This document shows, in pieces, positions 33,454-46,082 of a stretch of DNA of 56,681 nucleotides (position 1 is the stretch's first letter; each line of letters starts with the position of its first letter). Below the pieces are notes generated by a model that made no database searches, was not told the DNA's origin, and saw only the letters and a program-made list of their open reading frames with translations. A program made the position numbers and the translations under genes. This stretch comes from Prevotellaceae bacterium (GTDB lineage Bacteria > Bacteroidota > Bacteroidia > Bacteroidales > UBA932): assembly GCA_031258195.1 (NCBI GenBank), contig JAIRNF010000055.1, positions 1 to 56,681 on the forward strand, read 5' to 3'.

Positions 33454-36400
33454 TTACTCGTCTTTTAAAGCAGAAATAGATTTCTCTTTAACCTTTCCGG
33501 ATAGCATACGCTGGTAGTCATCCATTGATGCTACAACCAGACGATCGAACTCTGAAAGACCAGTACCTGCGGGAATCAAGTGACCACAAAGAACGTTTTC
33601 TTTCAAACCTTCCAGTGTATCTACTTTTCCGTATATAGCCGCTTCGTTCAATACCTTTGTTGTTTCCTGGAATGACGCCGCAGATAAGAAACTGCTAGTC
33701 TGTAATGCAGCACGTGTAATACCTTGTAACACCTGACTAGATGTTGCAGGTACAGCATCGCGAGCTTCAGCCTGCCTCATATCTTTACGCTTCAAAGAAG
33801 AATTTTCATCACGAAGTCTGCGGGAAGTTACAATCTCGCCGGGTTTGAATATCTGCGAATCACCGGCATCAACAATCACCTTCTTATCATAAATCCAATC
33901 ATTCTCTTGCATAAACTCCAGCTTATCAACAAGCTGTTCCGGCAAGAAGCGTGTATCACCCGGATCTATAATTTCAACTTTACGCATCATCTGGCGAACG
34001 ATAACCTCAAAGTGCTTATCGTTAATCTTCACACCCTGCATACGGTAAACTTCCTGAATTTCGTTTACAATGTACTCTTGTACCTTAGTAGGTCCTTGAA
34101 TCGCAAGTATATTAAGAGGTGTAATAGCTCCGTCGGACATTGGCGTTCCAGCGCGAACGTAATCGTTTTCTTGAACTAGTATCTGCTTTGATAGCGGAAC
34201 CAAATATTTTTTCTCTTCGCCAGTTTTAGAACGAACTGTTACCTCACGGTTACCTCTCTTAATCTTACCTAACGAAACTTCACCGTCAATTTCCGATACA
34301 ACAGCAGGATTAGACGGGTTACGTGCTTCGAACAGCTCAGTTACGCGAGGAAGACCTCCCGTAATATCGCCCGACTTACCAATTGCACGAGGAATCTTAA
34401 CCAGAATATCTCCGGCATTAACCTTCTGTTTTTCATCCACAGCAATGTGTGCACCAACAGGCAGGTTATACTGCTTAATTTCTACACCTTTTGAGTCAAG
34501 AATACGAACAATCGGGTTCTTTGTTTTATCACGAGTTTCGATGATAACCTTTTCACGGTAACCTGTTTGCTCGTCCGATTCTTCGCGGAAAGTAATACCT
34601 TCAATAACGCTATCAAACGAAACTTTACCGCCAAATTCAGAGATAATGACAGCGTTGTACGGATCCCATTCGCAAATCAAATCGCCTTTCGATATATCCG
34701 AGCCATTCTTAAAGTATAATGTTGCCCCATAAGGTATGTTGTGCGCATACAGCGTAATATTTGTATTTTTATCTACAATACGCATTTCTGCCAAACGACC
34801 GATAACAACATCTACCGTTAGACCTTCTTCGTCAACCTTTTCTACTGTACGAAGCTCGTCTATTTCAAGACGACCATCGTAACGAGCGATAAGCTTATTA
34901 TCGGCGGCAATATTAGATGCAGTCCCCCCTACGTGGAACGTACGAAGCGTAAGCTGCGTACCAGGCTCTCCGATTGACTGGGCTGCAATAACACCAACAG
35001 CCTCTCCTTTCTGAACCATGTTACCTGTAGCAAGGTTACGTCCATAACACTTAGCGCAAATACCCTTATGTGATTCGCAAGTAAGTACCGAACGTATCTC
35101 AACTGACTCAATTGGCGATTCGTCAATCTTTCTAGCAATTTCTTCGGTCAATTCGCCACCAGCCTCAACAATAAGTTCCCCTGTTTGAGGATGGTAAATA
35201 TCATGAACGGTTGTACGACCTAATATACGTTCGTATAACGTTTCAACAACCTCATCATTATTTTTAATTGCTGTAGCTATTAACCCGCGTAATGTTCCGC
35301 AATCTTCTTCTGTAACGATAACATCCTGCGAAACGTCAACCAAACGACGAGTTAGATAACCAGCATCAGCTGTCTTAAGAGCCGTATCGGCTAGCCCCTT
35401 ACGTGCACCGTGGGTTGATATAAAGTACTCAAGTACAGATAGTCCTTCTTTAAAGTTTGAAAGAATCGGGTTTTCAATAATTTCAGCACCTGTAGCTCCA
35501 GACTTCTGTGGCTTCGCCATCAATCCACGCATACCTGAAAGTTGGCGAATCTGTTCTTTCGAGCCACGAGCCCCAGAGTCAAGCATCATATAAACCGAGT
35601 TGAATCCATCATTATCTGAAGAAAGCTGCTTCAACAGAATCTGGGTTAAACGCGCATTCGTATGTGTCCAAATATCAATAATTTGGTTATAACGCTCGTT
35701 ATTAGTAATGAATCCCATATTATAGTTATTCATTACTTCTTCAACCTGGTTGTAACCTTCTTCTACCAGCTCTGCTTTCTCTTTAGGAACGATCACATCG
35801 CTCAAATTGAACGACAGCCCGCCTCTAAACGCCATTTGGTAGCCAAGGTTCTTTATATCATCCAGGAACTTAGATGTAACGGCAATGCCTGTTTGCTTAA
35901 GCACACGACCGATAATATCGCGAAGAGACTTCTTTGTAAGAAGCTCGTTGATATAGCCTGCTTCCTTAGGAACAACTTCGTTAAAGATGATACGACCAAC
36001 GGTGGTCTCGATCATCTCTTCTTTAGTTGTACCATCTGCCTGTAATATCGGGTAGCGAACTTTTACGATGGCGTGTAGCGCTACAGCCTTTTCGTTGTAT
36101 GCGATAATTGCTTCCTCAGGGCTATAGAAATGCAAGCCTTCTCCTTTAGCACCTTTACGATGCTTGGTAATATAGTAAAGTCCCAATACCATGTCCTGCG
36201 AAGGCACTGTAATAGGCGCTCCGTTTGCAGGATTCAAAATATTATGAGATCCTAGCATTAGAAGCTGAGCTTCAAGAATTGCAGCGTTACCCAGAGGTAA
36301 GTGAACCGCCATCTGGTCGCCGTCAAAGTCGGCGTTAAACGCCGTACACGATAGTGGATGCAACTGTATTGCCTTACCTTCGATTAACTTCGGCTGGAAT

Positions 36401-37743
36401 GCCTGAATACCTAAACGGTGAAGGGTTGGCGCACGGTTCAAAAGAACGGGGTGACCCTTCATTACGTTTTCTAAGATATCCCAAACAACCGGATCTTTTC
36501 TATCTACAATCTTTTTAGCAGATTTCACCGTTTTTACGATTCCGCGCTCAACAAGCTTACGGATTACGAACGGCTTGAAGAGCTCGGCTGCCATATCTTT
36601 TGGCAAGCCGCATTCGTGCATCTTAAGCTCAGGACCAACAACAATAACCGAACGAGCCGAATAGTCAACACGTTTACCAAGTAAGTTCTGACGGAAACGT
36701 CCTTGCTTACCTTTTAACGAATCTGAAAGCGACTTTAACGCTCTGTTTGCCTCGGTCTTTACCGCATTTGACTTACGAGAGTTATCGAATAACGAATCTA
36801 CAGCTTCCTGTAGCATACGTTTTTCGTTACGCAAAATTACCTCAGGAGCCTTAATCTCTATAAGTCTTTTTAAACGGTTATTACGAATAATAACACGACG
36901 GTATAAATCATTTAAATCGGATGTTGCAAAACGCCCACCATCCAAAGGAACTAAAGGACGTAAATCGGGTGGAGTGATCGGAATAACTTTCATAATCATC
37001 CACTCCGGCTTGTTGATCTCTCTGGATTTACGGAATGCTTCAACTACCTGTAAACGCTTTAACGCATCAACTTTACGCTGTTGCGAAGTCTCTGTGCTTG
37101 CTTTATGGCGTAATGAAAATGATAGTCCATCAAGGTCAATACGCTCCAAAAGCTTATAGATAGCCTCCGCCCCCATTCCTGCAATAAATTTGTTGGGATC
37201 GGTATCCTCTAAAAGCTGATTTTCTTTTGGTAGCGTTTCCAGAACTTGCAAGTATTCATCCTCTGTCAGCAAATCCATTTCGTTGATACCGTCTGCCGCT
37301 TTAATACCGGGCTGTACAACGATATAACGTTCGTAGTAAACTACTGCCTCCAGCTTTTTAGAAGGAACACCAAGCAAATAGCCTATTTTGTTAGGCGACG
37401 AACGGAAGTACCAAATGTGCGCAACAGGAACAACCAAAGAAATATGTCCCGTACGCTCACGACGTACTTTCTTTTCTGTAACCTCAACACCGCAACGGTC
37501 GCAAACAATACCACGATAACGGATACGTTTGTACTTTCCGCAATGGCACTCGTAATCCTTTACAGGACCGAATATACGCTCGCAGAATAGCCCGTCGCGT
37601 TCAGGCTTGTATGTTCTATAGTTAATGGTTTCCGGCTTAAAAACTTCACCACTCGAATTCTCCAAAATTTCTTCGGGAGATGCCAAACCAATGGTCATCT
37701 TATTGAAATTACTTTTAACCTTACCTACTTTTTTTAAAGCCAT
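33454..37743 (-). CDS. rpoC: DNA-directed RNA polymerase subunit beta'
   Basis: A 1429-residue subunit forming, with beta, the catalytic centre of RNA polymerase. The Mg-binding motif is [14 protein letters not shown]. The N-terminal zinc-binding cysteines lie in [10 protein letters not shown] and CDRCGVEV, the second zinc site in CGTLRGL, and [14 protein letters not shown] is also present. The length is typical for Bacteroidales, without a fused beta subunit. It lies 71 bases after rpoB; the spacer contains ATACCTG/CAGGTAT inverted arms, of unknown significance. Confidence 0.98.
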   Translation of the reverse strand: MALKKVGKVKSNFNKMTIGLASPEEILENSSGEVFKPETINYRTYKPERDGLFCERIFGPVKDYECHCGKYKRIRYRGIVCDRCGVEVTEKKVRRERTGHISLVVPVAHIWYFRSSPNKIGYLLGVPSKKLEAVVYYERYIVVQPGIKAADGINEMDLLTEDEYLQVLETLPKENQLLEDTDPNKFIAGMGAEAIYKLLERIDLDGLSFSLRHKASTETSQQRKVDALKRLQVVEAFRKSREINKPEWMIMKVIPITPPDLRPLVPLDGGRFATSDLNDLYRRVIIRNNRLKRLIEIKAPEVILRNEKRMLQEAVDSLFDNSRKSNAVKTEANRALKSLSDSLKGKQGRFRQNLLGKRVDYSARSVIVVGPELKMHECGLPKDMAAELFKPFVIRKLVERGIVKTVKSAKKIVDRKDPVVWDILENVMKGHPVLLNRAPTLHRLGIQAFQPKLIEGKAIQLHPLSCTAFNADFDGDQMAVHLPLGNAAILEAQLLMLGSHNILNPANGAPITVPSQDMVLGLYYITKHRKGAKGEGLHFYSPEEAIIAYNEKAVALHAIVKVRYPILQADGTTKEEMIETTVGRIIFNEVVPKEAGYINELLTKKSLRDIIGRVLKQTGIAVTSKFLDDIKNLGYQMAFRGGLSFNLSDVIVPKEKAELVEEGYNQVEEVMNNYNMGFITNNERYNQIIDIWTHTNARLTQILLKQLSSDNDGFNSVYMMLDSGARGSKEQIRQLSGMRGLMAKPQKSGATGAEIIENPILSNFKEGLSVLEYFISTHGARKGLADTALKTADAGYLTRRLVDVSQDVIVTEEDCGTLRGLIATAIKNNDEVVETLYERILGRTTVHDIYHPQTGELIVEAGGELTEEIARKIDESPIESVEIRSVLTCESHKGICAKCYGRNLATGNMVQKGEAVGVIAAQSIGEPGTQLTLRTFHVGGTASNIAADNKLIARYDGRLEIDELRTVEKVDEEGLTVDVVIGRLAEMRIVDKNTNITLYAHNIPYGATLYFKNGSDISKGDLICEWDPYNAVIISEFGGKVSFDSVIEGITFREESDEQTGYREKVIIETRDKTKNPIVRILDSKGVEIKQYNLPVGAHIAVDEKQKVNAGDILVKIPRAIGKSGDITGGLPRVTELFEARNPSNPAVVSEIDGEVSLGKIKRGNREVTVRSKTGEEKKYLVPLSKQILVQENDYVRAGTPMSDGAITPLNILAIQGPTKVQEYIVNEIQEVYRMQGVKINDKHFEVIVRQMMRKVEIIDPGDTRFLPEQLVDKLEFMQENDWIYDKKVIVDAGDSQIFKPGEIVTSRRLRDENSSLKRKDMRQAEARDAVPATSSQVLQGITRAALQTSSFLSAASFQETTKVLNEAAIYGKVDTLEGLKENVLCGHLIPAGTGLSEFDRLVVASMDDYQRMLSGKVKEKSISALKDE

Positions 37744-37814
37744 TGTCTTTTTATAATTTTAATGTAGGAAAATCCTCAAATACCTGTTTTGCAAGCCTTT
37801 CAGGTATATTACAT

Positions 37815-40800
37815 TTAATCTAACTTAATGCTAAGTCCGAGACCTTTAAGCTCGTGTAGCAACACGTTCAACGCTTCGGGAATTCCGGGAACAGGCATTG
37901 GTTCGCTCTTCACGATTGCCTCATATGCTTTCGAACGCCCAACTACATCATCGGACTTAATCGTCAGGATTTCTTGAAGAATATTTGCCGCACCGAATGC
38001 TTCGAGTGCCCAAACTTCCATTTCTCCAAAACGTTGACCTCCGAACTGAGCTTTACCTCCAAGCGGTTGCTGTGTAATAAGCGAATATGGACCGATAGAA
38101 CGGGCGTGCATCTTATCATCAACCATGTGCCCTAGCTTCAGCATGTATATCATACCTACCGTTGCAGGCTGGTCGAAGTACTCGCCGGTTCCGCCGTCGC
38201 GCAAGCATGTTCTACCATAACGCGGAACGTTAGCCATATCGGTGTACTTATTAATGTCGTCAAGCTCAGCACCATCGAAAATAGGCGTAGCAAAAGTCAT
38301 ATCTAACTCTTTACCTGCCCATCCAAGAACGGTTTCGTAAATCTGCCCAAGGTTCATACGCGAAGGCACCCCAAGAGGATTCAGCACGATATCAACCGTT
38401 GTTCCATCATCAAGGAAAGGCATATCTTCATCGCGAACAACTTTGGCAACAATACCTTTATTACCGTGGCGCCCCGCCATCTTATCTCCTACCTTAATTT
38501 TACGCTTCTTAGCAATGTAAACCTTAGCAAGTTGTACAATACCCGTTGGAAGCTCATCTCCAATAGTAATATTGTACTTCTTACGCTTAATTTCTGCGTC
38601 TAACTCTTTATACTTACCAAGATAGTTTGCAACAAGAGCGCGAACGATATTGTTCTTATCCTTATCCGTTGTCCACTTAGTTGCTGTAATTGTGGTATAA
38701 TCTATTTGCGAAAGCAGCTTAACAGTAAACTTAGTTCCTTTAGCAACAACTTCTACGCCATAGTAATCAACTACAGATTGCGAAGTTTTACCGTCAAGCG
38801 TTTGGAACAGCTTTTCAACCAGCTTATCTTTCAACTCTTTTGCGTACGCTTCGAATTCTTCGTCAACTTTAGCAAGTAAGTTTTTTTCTGCTTGCTTACC
38901 TTTCTTCGAATCTTTCATAGCACGGGTAAACAGCATTTTGTTTACAACCGTTCCGTATAATGATGGCGAAGCCTTCAACGAAGCATCTTTAACATCGCCG
39001 GCTTTATCGCCAAAGATTGCACGAAGCAACTTTTCTTCGGGCGAAGGATCAGACTCTCCCTTAGGGGTAATCTTACCGATAAGAATATCACCAGGCTCAA
39101 TGTTAGCACCAATACGGATGATACCGTTTCCGTCTAAATCTTTTGTAGCTTCTTCGCTAACATTCGGGATGTCGGATGTAAGCTCTTCAAGACCGCGCTT
39201 GGTATCGCGCACCTCCATAATGTACTCGTCGATGTGTACAGAGGTAAATACATCTTCGCGAACCAGACGTTCTGAAAGTACGATAGCATCTTCGAAGTTG
39301 TAACCCTTCCAAGGCATGAATGCCACCTTAAGGTTTCGTCCTAATGCCAGCTCTCCCTTCTGAGTCGAGTAGCCTTCGGTAAGGATTTGTCCCAGTGTTA
39401 CCCTATCACCCTTGCGAACAATAGGCTTAAGGTTAACCGATGTATTCTGATTTGTCTTTTGGAAAATCGGTAAAACGTAAACTGTAATATCAGAATCGAA
39501 ACTAACAAACTTCTCTTCCTCTGTCATATCATATTTAATATGAATCTCACGGGCATCTACGTGAACAACTTCGCCAGTCTTTTCTGCAACAACCTGCGTA
39601 CGGCTATCTTTTACCACTTCGCCTTCAAGTCCCGTTCCTACAATAGGAGCCTCCGGACGAATAAGCGGAACTGCCTGACGCATCATGTTCGATCCCATCA
39701 ACGCACGGTTCGCGTCATCGTGCTCTAAAAACGGGATAAGCGAAGCAGCGATAGAAGCAATCTGGTTTGGAGCAACGTCCATCATATCTACCTGATTGGC
39801 TGTAACCTCCGGAAAATCCGCTTCGACACGAGATTTAATACGATCGCTGGCAAATGTACCATCATCATTAAGCACGGCATTAGCCTGCGCTATTGTCTTG
39901 TATTCCTCGTCTTCTGCGCTCAGATATACAACGCTATCGTTCCTTAAATCAACCTTTCCGTTCTCTACGTTACGGTATGGCGTTTCGATAAATCCAAGCG
40001 TGTTAATCTTCGCGTAAACACAAAGAGAAGAGATCAAACCAATGTTTGGTCCTTCCGGTGTTTCAATCGGACATAAACGTCCATAATGCGTGTAGTGTAC
40101 GTCGCGCACCTCAAAACCGGCACGCTCGCGCGATAGACCACCAGGTCCCAAAGCTGATAGGCGACGCTTGTGTGTCATCTCCGCTAATGGGTTAGTTTGA
40201 TCCATAAACTGCGAAAGCTGGTTTGTTCCGAAGAACGAGTTGATAACAGATGAAAGAGTTTTGGCATTGATAAGATCAATAGGCGTAAATACTTCGTTAT
40301 CTCTTACGTTCATTCTTTCGCGAATGGTACGTGCCATACGCGCTAAACCAACGCTAAATTGGTTAGCCAACTGCTCACCTACCGTGCGAACACGGCGATT
40401 ACTTAGGTGATCTATATCGTCCACATCAGCCTTTGAGTTGATAAGCTGAATAAGGTACTTTATAATCTCGATAATATCTTCCTTCGTAAGTACTCTTACG
40501 TTTGAAGGAATATCAAGGTTAAGCTTACGATTAATACAGAAACGTCCGACATCGCCTAAATCGTAACGCTTATCAGAGAAGAACAGTTTATCGATTACAT
40601 CGCGCGCAGTTGCTTCGTCCGGTGGTTCCGAGCTGCGAAGCTGGCGATAGATGTAAATAACTGCTTCTTTCTCCGAGTTAGACGGGTCTTTCTGCAGCGT
40701 ATTGTAGATAATTGCATAGTCGGAAATGTTAGCCGTTTCTTTATGTACAAGAATCGACTTTGCTCCAGACTCAATAATCATATCTACATGCTCGTTCTCA

Positions 40801-41627
40801 ATAACCGTTTCTCGGTCGATAATAACTTCGTTACGTTCGATAGATACCACTTCTCCCGTATCTTCGTCAACGAAGTCCTCAACCCACGATTTAAGAACAC
40901 GCGCAGCCAACTTGTGCCCAACTACCTTCTTAAGGTTTGCCTTGTTAACTTTTATTTCGTCGGACAAGTCGAATATCTCTAATATGTCTTTGTCTGCTTC
41001 GTAGCCTATAGCCCTAAGCAGCGTAGTTACCGGAAGTTTCTTCTTACGGTCGATGTACGCGTACATCACGTTATTAATATCGGTAGCAAACTCAATCCAC
41101 GATCCCTTAAAAGGAATAATTCGTGCTGAGTACAGCTTAGTTCCATTAGCATGGATACTATGACCGAAAAACACACCCGGCGAACGGTGAAGCTGCGATA
41201 CGATAACACGCTCGGCACCGTTGATAACAAAGGTTCCGCGAGGTGTCATGTACGGAATCATGCCTAAGTAAACGTCCTGGATAACCGTATCGAAATCTTC
41301 ATGCTCCGGATCTGTACAGTATAGCTTTAGCTTAGCCTTTAAAGGTACACTGTAGGTTAACCCTCTCTCTAAACACTCCTGAATAGAATAGCGAGGAGGA
41401 TCAACAAAATAGTCTATAAACTCAAGAACAAAGTTATTTCTTGTATCCGTTGCCGGAAAGTTGTCTTGAAAAACTTTAAATAGCCCTTCGTTCTTTCTGT
41501 TTTCAGAACTTGTATCGAGCTGAAAAAAATCTTGAAATGATTTCAGCTGCACTTCCAAAAAATCAGGATATGGAAGCCTGTTTTTTGATGAAGCAAAACT
41601 TATGCGTTGACTAGTATTTTGAGGCAT
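37815..41627 (-). CDS. rpoB: DNA-directed RNA polymerase subunit beta
   Basis: A 1270-residue subunit from ATG 41627 ([17 protein letters not shown]). A TTG 39 bases upstream is open in frame but gives an atypical extension and is rejected; 1270 residues is the normal length in Bacteroidales. Characteristic motifs include the rifampicin region ([19 protein letters not shown], then [14 protein letters not shown]) and the C-terminal [20 protein letters not shown]. It follows rplL with a spacer holding a terminator-like hairpin. Confidence 0.98.
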   Translation of the reverse strand: MPQNTSQRISFASSKNRLPYPDFLEVQLKSFQDFFQLDTSSENRKNEGLFKVFQDNFPATDTRNNFVLEFIDYFVDPPRYSIQECLERGLTYSVPLKAKLKLYCTDPEHEDFDTVIQDVYLGMIPYMTPRGTFVINGAERVIVSQLHRSPGVFFGHSIHANGTKLYSARIIPFKGSWIEFATDINNVMYAYIDRKKKLPVTTLLRAIGYEADKDILEIFDLSDEIKVNKANLKKVVGHKLAARVLKSWVEDFVDEDTGEVVSIERNEVIIDRETVIENEHVDMIIESGAKSILVHKETANISDYAIIYNTLQKDPSNSEKEAVIYIYRQLRSSEPPDEATARDVIDKLFFSDKRYDLGDVGRFCINRKLNLDIPSNVRVLTKEDIIEIIKYLIQLINSKADVDDIDHLSNRRVRTVGEQLANQFSVGLARMARTIRERMNVRDNEVFTPIDLINAKTLSSVINSFFGTNQLSQFMDQTNPLAEMTHKRRLSALGPGGLSRERAGFEVRDVHYTHYGRLCPIETPEGPNIGLISSLCVYAKINTLGFIETPYRNVENGKVDLRNDSVVYLSAEDEEYKTIAQANAVLNDDGTFASDRIKSRVEADFPEVTANQVDMMDVAPNQIASIAASLIPFLEHDDANRALMGSNMMRQAVPLIRPEAPIVGTGLEGEVVKDSRTQVVAEKTGEVVHVDAREIHIKYDMTEEEKFVSFDSDITVYVLPIFQKTNQNTSVNLKPIVRKGDRVTLGQILTEGYSTQKGELALGRNLKVAFMPWKGYNFEDAIVLSERLVREDVFTSVHIDEYIMEVRDTKRGLEELTSDIPNVSEEATKDLDGNGIIRIGANIEPGDILIGKITPKGESDPSPEEKLLRAIFGDKAGDVKDASLKASPSLYGTVVNKMLFTRAMKDSKKGKQAEKNLLAKVDEEFEAYAKELKDKLVEKLFQTLDGKTSQSVVDYYGVEVVAKGTKFTVKLLSQIDYTTITATKWTTDKDKNNIVRALVANYLGKYKELDAEIKRKKYNITIGDELPTGIVQLAKVYIAKKRKIKVGDKMAGRHGNKGIVAKVVRDEDMPFLDDGTTVDIVLNPLGVPSRMNLGQIYETVLGWAGKELDMTFATPIFDGAELDDINKYTDMANVPRYGRTCLRDGGTGEYFDQPATVGMIYMLKLGHMVDDKMHARSIGPYSLITQQPLGGKAQFGGQRFGEMEVWALEAFGAANILQEILTIKSDDVVGRSKAYEAIVKSEPMPVPGIPEALNVLLHELKGLGLSIKLD

Positions 41628-41670
41628 CTTTGGTAAGATTAGTTGAAAATGGCGTTTTAACGACAAAAAG

Positions 41671-41695
41671 GCTTAGAACCCTTTTGGGGCTCTAA
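41671..41695 (-). promoter_or_regulatory. Possible rplL-rpoB intercistronic attenuator
   Basis: On the coding (minus) strand TTAGAGCCC and GGGTTCTAA form an 8-pair stem with one internal mismatch and a 5-base loop, followed after two bases by TTTTTG. The position, between L12 and beta, equals that of the partial terminator of the E. coli rplJL-rpoBC operon. A partial-termination role is inference. Confidence 0.45.
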
Positions 41696-41730
41696 ACCTA
41701 TTATTTACCCGACAAAGCGGATTGGTTTCG

Positions 41731-42105
41731 CTATTTAATTTCAACTTCTCCGCCTGCCTCTTCAATTCCTGCTTTTAGCTGTTCAGCTTCTGCCTTAGAA
41801 ACTTTTTCTTTAATAGCCTTAGGAGCAGCATCTACTAATTCTTTTGCTTCCTTAAGACCTAGACCTGTAAGCTCTTTCACAATCTTAACGATTTGAAGCT
41901 TAGCGCCGCCAGCCGACTTAAGAATAACGTCGAATTCAGTCTTTTCAGCAACAACTTCGCCACCACCAGCCGCAGGAGCAGCAACAGCCACGGCGGCTGC
42001 CGCAGGCTCGATTCCGTATTCTTCTTTCAATATAGTTGCAAGTTCTTGAACTTCTTTTACTGTTAGGTTAACCAATTCTTCTGCAAACTTCTTGATATCT
42101 GCCAT
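41731..42105 (-). CDS. rplL: Ribosomal protein bL12 (L7/L12)
   Basis: A 124-residue stalk protein. It has an N-terminal dimerisation helix (about 1-35), a flexible Ala/Gly hinge ([15 protein letters not shown]) and a C-terminal factor-binding domain with [15 protein letters not shown]. It recruits GTPase factors such as EF-Tu to the ribosome. It lies 51 bases after rplJ and 103 bases before the rpoB start. Confidence 0.98.
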   Translation of the reverse strand: MADIKKFAEELVNLTVKEVQELATILKEEYGIEPAAAAVAVAAPAAGGGEVVAEKTEFDVILKSAGGAKLQIVKIVKELTGLGLKEAKELVDAAPKAIKEKVSKAEAEQLKAGIEEAGGEVEIK

Positions 42106-42156
42106 GGTATTTAGTTTTTAAAAAATTAATTTTCGTGATTGTTTGATTGTTATTTA

Positions 42157-42678
42157 TTATTCGGCTTTTTCCGATAATGTTTTTACGATGCCCGCCAACT
42201 TGCCACCACTTGACTGTAATGCAGAGATAACATTCTCTGCAGGTGACTGAAGCATATTGATAATGTCGCCAATAAGCTCTTCGCGAGACTTAATGTTAAC
42301 AAGCTCTTCAAGTGTATTGCTGCCAATATAAACGCACTCTTGTACGTATGCACCTTTAAGTACAGGCTTTTCTTGTTTTTTAAAGAACTCTTTAATTAAC
42401 TTCGCCGGAGCGTTAGGTGTTTCGCAAAACATAACTGAAGTAGGTCCCTCAAGCGCCGAATAAAGGATAGTTTCTTCAAAACCATTCTTCTCTAACGCTT
42501 TTCTTAAAAGTGTATTCTTAGCAACAACTAGTTTAATATTTTTCTCAAAGCAAAGCCTTCTAAGCTTAGAAGTACTCTCCGCGTTAAGACCTGAAATATC
42601 TGCTATATAAAAATGTGGAACTACTTGTAGCTGTTCGGCAAGGCTATCGATAATCTGTGTTTTTTCTTCTTTTCTCAT
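42157..42678 (-). CDS. rplJ: Ribosomal protein uL10
   Basis: A 173-residue protein forming the base of the ribosomal stalk and binding bL12 dimers. Typical features are the N-terminal EKTQIIDSLAEQL, LRRLCFEKNIKLVVAKNTLL and a C-terminal helix for L12 binding. It lies 12 bases after rplA. In other bacteria the L10-L12 complex autoregulates this mRNA; nothing specific is seen here. Confidence 0.97.
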   Translation of the reverse strand: MRKEEKTQIIDSLAEQLQVVPHFYIADISGLNAESTSKLRRLCFEKNIKLVVAKNTLLRKALEKNGFEETILYSALEGPTSVMFCETPNAPAKLIKEFFKKQEKPVLKGAYVQECVYIGSNTLEELVNIKSREELIGDIINMLQSPAENVISALQSSGGKLAGIVKTLSEKAE

Positions 42679-42690
42679 ACTCCGTCAATT

Positions 42691-43392
42691 TTACACGTTT
42701 TCGGTAATTGATTTCGGATCAATAGCGATACCGGGACTCATTGTTGTAGAAAGGTAAATACTTTTTACATAAGTACCTTTTGCAGCTTGAGGTTTAAGCT
42801 TCACAATCATATCCATGAATTCCTTCACGTTGTCGATTATCTTAGTAGGCTCAAACGAAACTCGTCCAACACCGGTATGTACAATACCGAACTTATCCAC
42901 CTTGAAATCAATCTTACCAGCCTTAACTTCTTCAACAGCTTTTCCAACTTCCATCGTAACCGTACCTGTTTTAGGGTTGGGCATTAAGCCACGCGGACCT
43001 AAGATACGTCCTAAAGCACCAACTTTAGCCATTACCGAAGGTGTACAGATAATAACATCTACATCTGTCCAACCACCTTTAATTTTTTCGATGTAATCAT
43101 CGAGACCTACATAGTCGGCACCTGCAGCTTGTGCTTCGTCCTCCTTCTCAGGAGTACAAAGTACAAGTACGCGCATTTGCTTACCAGTTCCATGCGGCAG
43201 AGTTACGACACCACGAACCATCTGGTTCGCTTTACGAGGATCTACACCAAGGCGAACAGCGATATCTACCGAAGCATCGAACTTAGTAAAAGAAACATCT
43301 TTCAGTAGCTTTGCTGCTTCGCTAAGCTTATACTGCTTATTCGGCTCTAACTTGGCGTAAACTATTTTTTGATTTTTTGTCAGCTTACTCAT
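42691..43392 (-). CDS. rplA: Ribosomal protein uL1
   Basis: A 233-residue L1-stalk protein. The diagnostic motif [19 protein letters not shown] and the C-terminal [18 protein letters not shown] are present. It binds 23S rRNA and assists release of deacylated tRNA; in other bacteria it also represses its own operon. It lies 15 bases after rplK. Confidence 0.98.
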   Translation of the reverse strand: MSKLTKNQKIVYAKLEPNKQYKLSEAAKLLKDVSFTKFDASVDIAVRLGVDPRKANQMVRGVVTLPHGTGKQMRVLVLCTPEKEDEAQAAGADYVGLDDYIEKIKGGWTDVDVIICTPSVMAKVGALGRILGPRGLMPNPKTGTVTMEVGKAVEEVKAGKIDFKVDKFGIVHTGVGRVSFEPTKIIDNVKEFMDMIVKLKPQAAKGTYVKSIYLSTTMSPGIAIDPKSITENV

Positions 43393-43407
43393 TTCTGCAT
43401 GAAATTT

Positions 43408-43854
43408 TTAGTTTAGATCGGCAGGAAATTCTCCCTCTACAGTAATCCCCATACTTCTTGCGGTACCTGCAACCATTTTCATTGCCGACGCAATAGTAAA
43501 TGCGTTCATATCGGGCATTTTATCTTCAGCAATCTTCTTCACCTGATCCCATGTAATTTTTGCAACCTTCTTACGGTTAGGCTCAGCAGAACCAGACTGC
43601 AACTTAGCAGCCTCTTTAAGCTGAACGGCGATAGGGGGTTGTTTAATTACAAAGTCGAAAGACTTATCAGCATAAACAGTAATAATAACAGGGAGTACTT
43701 TACCTGCCTTATCTTGGGTTCTGCCATTAAACTGCTTGCAGAACTCCATAATGTTTACACCTTTAGAACCAAGTGCAGGTCCAACAGGTGGAGAGGGGTT
43801 TGCCGCGCCTCCCTTAATCTGTAACTTAATCAGACCAGCAACTTCTTTTGCCAT
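43408..43854 (-). CDS. rplK: Ribosomal protein uL11
   Basis: A 148-residue protein of the GTPase-associated centre. It opens with the conserved [20 protein letters not shown] followed by [16 protein letters not shown], and the C-terminal RNA-binding domain has [13 protein letters not shown]. It lies 15 bases after nusG. Confidence 0.98.
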   Translation of the reverse strand: MAKEVAGLIKLQIKGGAANPSPPVGPALGSKGVNIMEFCKQFNGRTQDKAGKVLPVIITVYADKSFDFVIKQPPIAVQLKEAAKLQSGSAEPNRKKVAKITWDQVKKIAEDKMPDMNAFTIASAMKMVAGTARSMGITVEGEFPADLN

Positions 43855-43869
43855 GTTCTAATGTTTTAA

Positions 43870-44418
43870 CTATTCTTTTTCTACTTGAACGAAATTCAAT
43901 TCCAGCGGTGTTTTACGTCCGAAGATTTTAACCATCACCTTAAGCTTCTTTTTCTCTTCGTTAACTTCTTCTATTGTACCTGAAAAGCTGTTGAATGGTC
44001 CATCAATAACCTTTACAGCCTCTCCTACTACAAATGGAGTAACGTTTTCTTCGTTGCCCTCAGCTAACTCATCAACACGCCCTAAAATACGGTTTACTTC
44101 TGCCTGACGTAGCGGCATAGGCTCTCCGCCTTTTGTTTCTGTAAGAAATCCCGATACGTGTGGGATATTACGAAGGATGTGCTGAATTTCGCCGATAAGT
44201 GTGGCTTCAATCAAGATGTATCCTGGATAAAAGATACGCTCTTTACTGATTTTTTTACCGTTTTTTATTTGGTAAACCTTCTCAGTAGGTATAAGCACCT
44301 GCGATATATAAGACTCTAACCGCAATCGTTTTATTTCGTTTTCGATGTACTCTTTGGCCTTTTTTTCTTTACCGCCGGCAGCTCTTAGAACATACCATTT
44401 TTTAGTTGGATCGCTCAT
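43870..44418 (-). CDS. nusG: Transcription termination/antitermination protein NusG
   Basis: A 182-residue elongation factor with an NGN domain ([29 protein letters not shown]) and a C-terminal KOW domain ([20 protein letters not shown]). It binds the RNA polymerase clamp and couples it to Rho or the ribosome. It lies 16 bases after secE, the conserved neighbour. Confidence 0.97.
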   Translation of the reverse strand: MSDPTKKWYVLRAAGGKEKKAKEYIENEIKRLRLESYISQVLIPTEKVYQIKNGKKISKERIFYPGYILIEATLIGEIQHILRNIPHVSGFLTETKGGEPMPLRQAEVNRILGRVDELAEGNEENVTPFVVGEAVKVIDGPFNSFSGTIEEVNEEKKKLKVMVKIFGRKTPLELNFVQVEKE

Positions 44419-44434
44419 CTTTTATATTCCGTTT

Positions 44435-44632
44435 TTATTTGCCAAATAGTAATCCGTAAATCATCTCCATGGCGTTACGGAACACCAAGTCCATAGCAAA
44501 AATTACCAATGCAAAGATGAGAGATGCTATCATAACAACAATGGCACTACTTTGTAGCTCTGCCCATGTAGGCCAGGTGACTTTGTGTACCAACTCGTTA
44601 TGCGCTTCCTTGATATACCTGTTAATTTTCAT
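44435..44632 (-). CDS. secE: Preprotein translocase subunit SecE
   Basis: A 65-residue single-helix membrane protein from ATG 44632 (MKINRYIKEAHNELVHKVTW). The conserved KVTWPTWAELQSSA amphipathic helix precedes one transmembrane segment. A longer open frame runs upstream through the tRNA-Trp gene and is clearly not coding. SecE stabilises SecY in the Sec channel. Confidence 0.95.
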   Translation of the reverse strand: MKINRYIKEAHNELVHKVTWPTWAELQSSAIVVMIASLIFALVIFAMDLVFRNAMEMIYGLLFGK

Positions 44633-44707
44633 CGCTAGATTGTTTTGTGCCAGCCGTGTGGAAGCCACAGTGCCACGGGTTTTACTGTCGGCGTAACTCA
44701 ACAGTAT

Positions 44708-44781
44708 TGGCAGGGGTGGAGAGATTCGAACTCCCATCAACGGTTTTGGAGACCGCTATTCTGCCCTTGAACTACACCCCT
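44708..44781 (-). tRNA. trpT: tRNA-Trp (CCA anticodon)
   Basis: A complete cloverleaf with acceptor AGGGGTG/CACCCCT, anticodon loop CTCCAAA (anticodon CCA), and T loop TTCGAAT. The terminal CCA is encoded, unlike in the other four tRNAs of this cluster. It lies between tuf and secE, the usual place in this phylum. Confidence 0.96.
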
Positions 44782-44784
44782 AAG

Positions 44785-44815
44785 AAAGTCAGCCCACTAT
44801 ATTGGGGCTGACTTT
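44785..44815 (-). terminator. Stem-loop between tuf and tRNA-Trp
   Basis: A perfect 11-bp stem (AAAGTCAGCCC / GGGCTGACTTT) with a 9-base loop. No T-run follows on the coding strand, and it abuts the tRNA 5' end by three bases, so a processing or mRNA-protecting hairpin is as likely as a terminator. Confidence 0.55.
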
Positions 44816-44834
44816 ATATTGAAAATCTTACCGA

Positions 44835-46022
44835 TTATTCAACGATTTGTGTAATCTGTCCTGCACCAACTGTACGTCCACCTTCGCGGATAGCGAAACG
44901 AAGACCTTGGTTGATAGCTACAGGGTAGATAAGGTTAACGGTAATAGTTACGTTATCACCAGGCATTACCATTTCTACTCCTGCTGGAAGTTCTACTTCT
45001 CCTGTCACGTCAAGCGTACGAAGGTAGAACTGAGGACGATACTTGTTGTGGAAAGGAGTGTGGCGTCCACCTTCTTCTTTCTTCAACACGTAAATCTCTG
45101 CTAGGAACTTTGTGTGAGGGGTGATAGTTCCCGGCTTAGCAATAACCTGACCACGCTTAATTTCCTTCTTGTCGATACCACGAAGAAGAAGACCTACGTT
45201 ATCACCTGCTTCACCTGAATCTAGCAACTTACGGAACATTTCAACACCTGTACAAACTGTTTTCTTTGGCTTTTCGCCAAGACCAATAATTTCGAGTTCC
45301 TCACCAACCTTAACAACACCTGTTTCAATACGACCGGTAGCAACTGTACCACGACCAGTGATTGAGAACACGTCCTCAACAGGCATAAGGAATGGTTTTT
45401 CGTTTTCGCGAGGAGGAATTGGAATATATGAATCAACAGCATCCATAAGCTCCATAATCTTTTCTTCCCACTGAGGCTCGCCATTAAGACCACCTAGTGC
45501 TGAACCACGGATAACAGGAGCATTATCGCCGTCGAATTGGTAGAAGCTAAGAAGCTCTCTTAATTCCATTTCTACAAGGTCTAACATTTCCGCGTCGTCA
45601 ACCAAGTCAACTTTGTTCATGAAAACAACAACGCGAGGAACGTTTACCTGACGAGCTAAAAGGATATGCTCGCGAGTTTGAGGCATAGGACCGTCTGTAG
45701 CGGCACAAACAAGAATAGCACCGTCCATCTGAGCAGCACCAGTAACCATGTTCTTTACATAGTCGGCGTGACCAGGGCAATCTACGTGAGCGTAGTGACG
45801 ATTAACTGTTTGATACTCTACGTGTGCAGTATTAATGGTGATACCTCTTTCTTTTTCCTCAGGAGCGTTGTCAATAGAATCGAACGAACGCAACTCAGAA
45901 AGACCTTTTTTAGCCAAAACCGTAGTGATGGCAGCAGTAAGCGTAGTCTTACCGTGGTCAACGTGACCAATAGTACCAATATTTACGTGTGGTTTGGTCC
46001 TTTCAAATTTTTCTTTTGCCAT
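44835..46022 (-). CDS. tuf: Elongation factor Tu
   Basis: A 395-residue GTPase delivering aminoacyl-tRNA to the ribosome. G1 is [10 protein letters not shown]3 is [12 protein letters not shown], and G4 is NKVD. The switch I region has [13 protein letters not shown]. Length is normal. It lies within the tRNA-tuf-secE-nusG operon; the promoters are far upstream before tRNA-Thr. Confidence 0.98.
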   Translation of the reverse strand: MAKEKFERTKPHVNIGTIGHVDHGKTTLTAAITTVLAKKGLSELRSFDSIDNAPEEKERGITINTAHVEYQTVNRHYAHVDCPGHADYVKNMVTGAAQMDGAILVCAATDGPMPQTREHILLARQVNVPRVVVFMNKVDLVDDAEMLDLVEMELRELLSFYQFDGDNAPVIRGSALGGLNGEPQWEEKIMELMDAVDSYIPIPPRENEKPFLMPVEDVFSITGRGTVATGRIETGVVKVGEELEIIGLGEKPKKTVCTGVEMFRKLLDSGEAGDNVGLLLRGIDKKEIKRGQVIAKPGTITPHTKFLAEIYVLKKEEGGRHTPFHNKYRPQFYLRTLDVTGEVELPAGVEMVMPGDNVTITVNLIYPVAINQGLRFAIREGGRTVGAGQITQIVE

Positions 46023-46082
46023 TTTGCTGAATTATTTAACGTTAAATAGAGATTGAATTTGCTTTTCTTATTCTTCCGTTAG

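Noticed and set aside
41628-41666. Upstream TTG start of rpoB
   Set aside because: It adds 13 residues not typical of RpoB; ATG 41627 yields the normal 1270 residues.
44633-44740. N-terminal extension of SecE through the tRNA-Trp gene
   Set aside because: The open frame crosses tRNA-Trp; the ATG at 44632 gives the normal 65-residue SecE.
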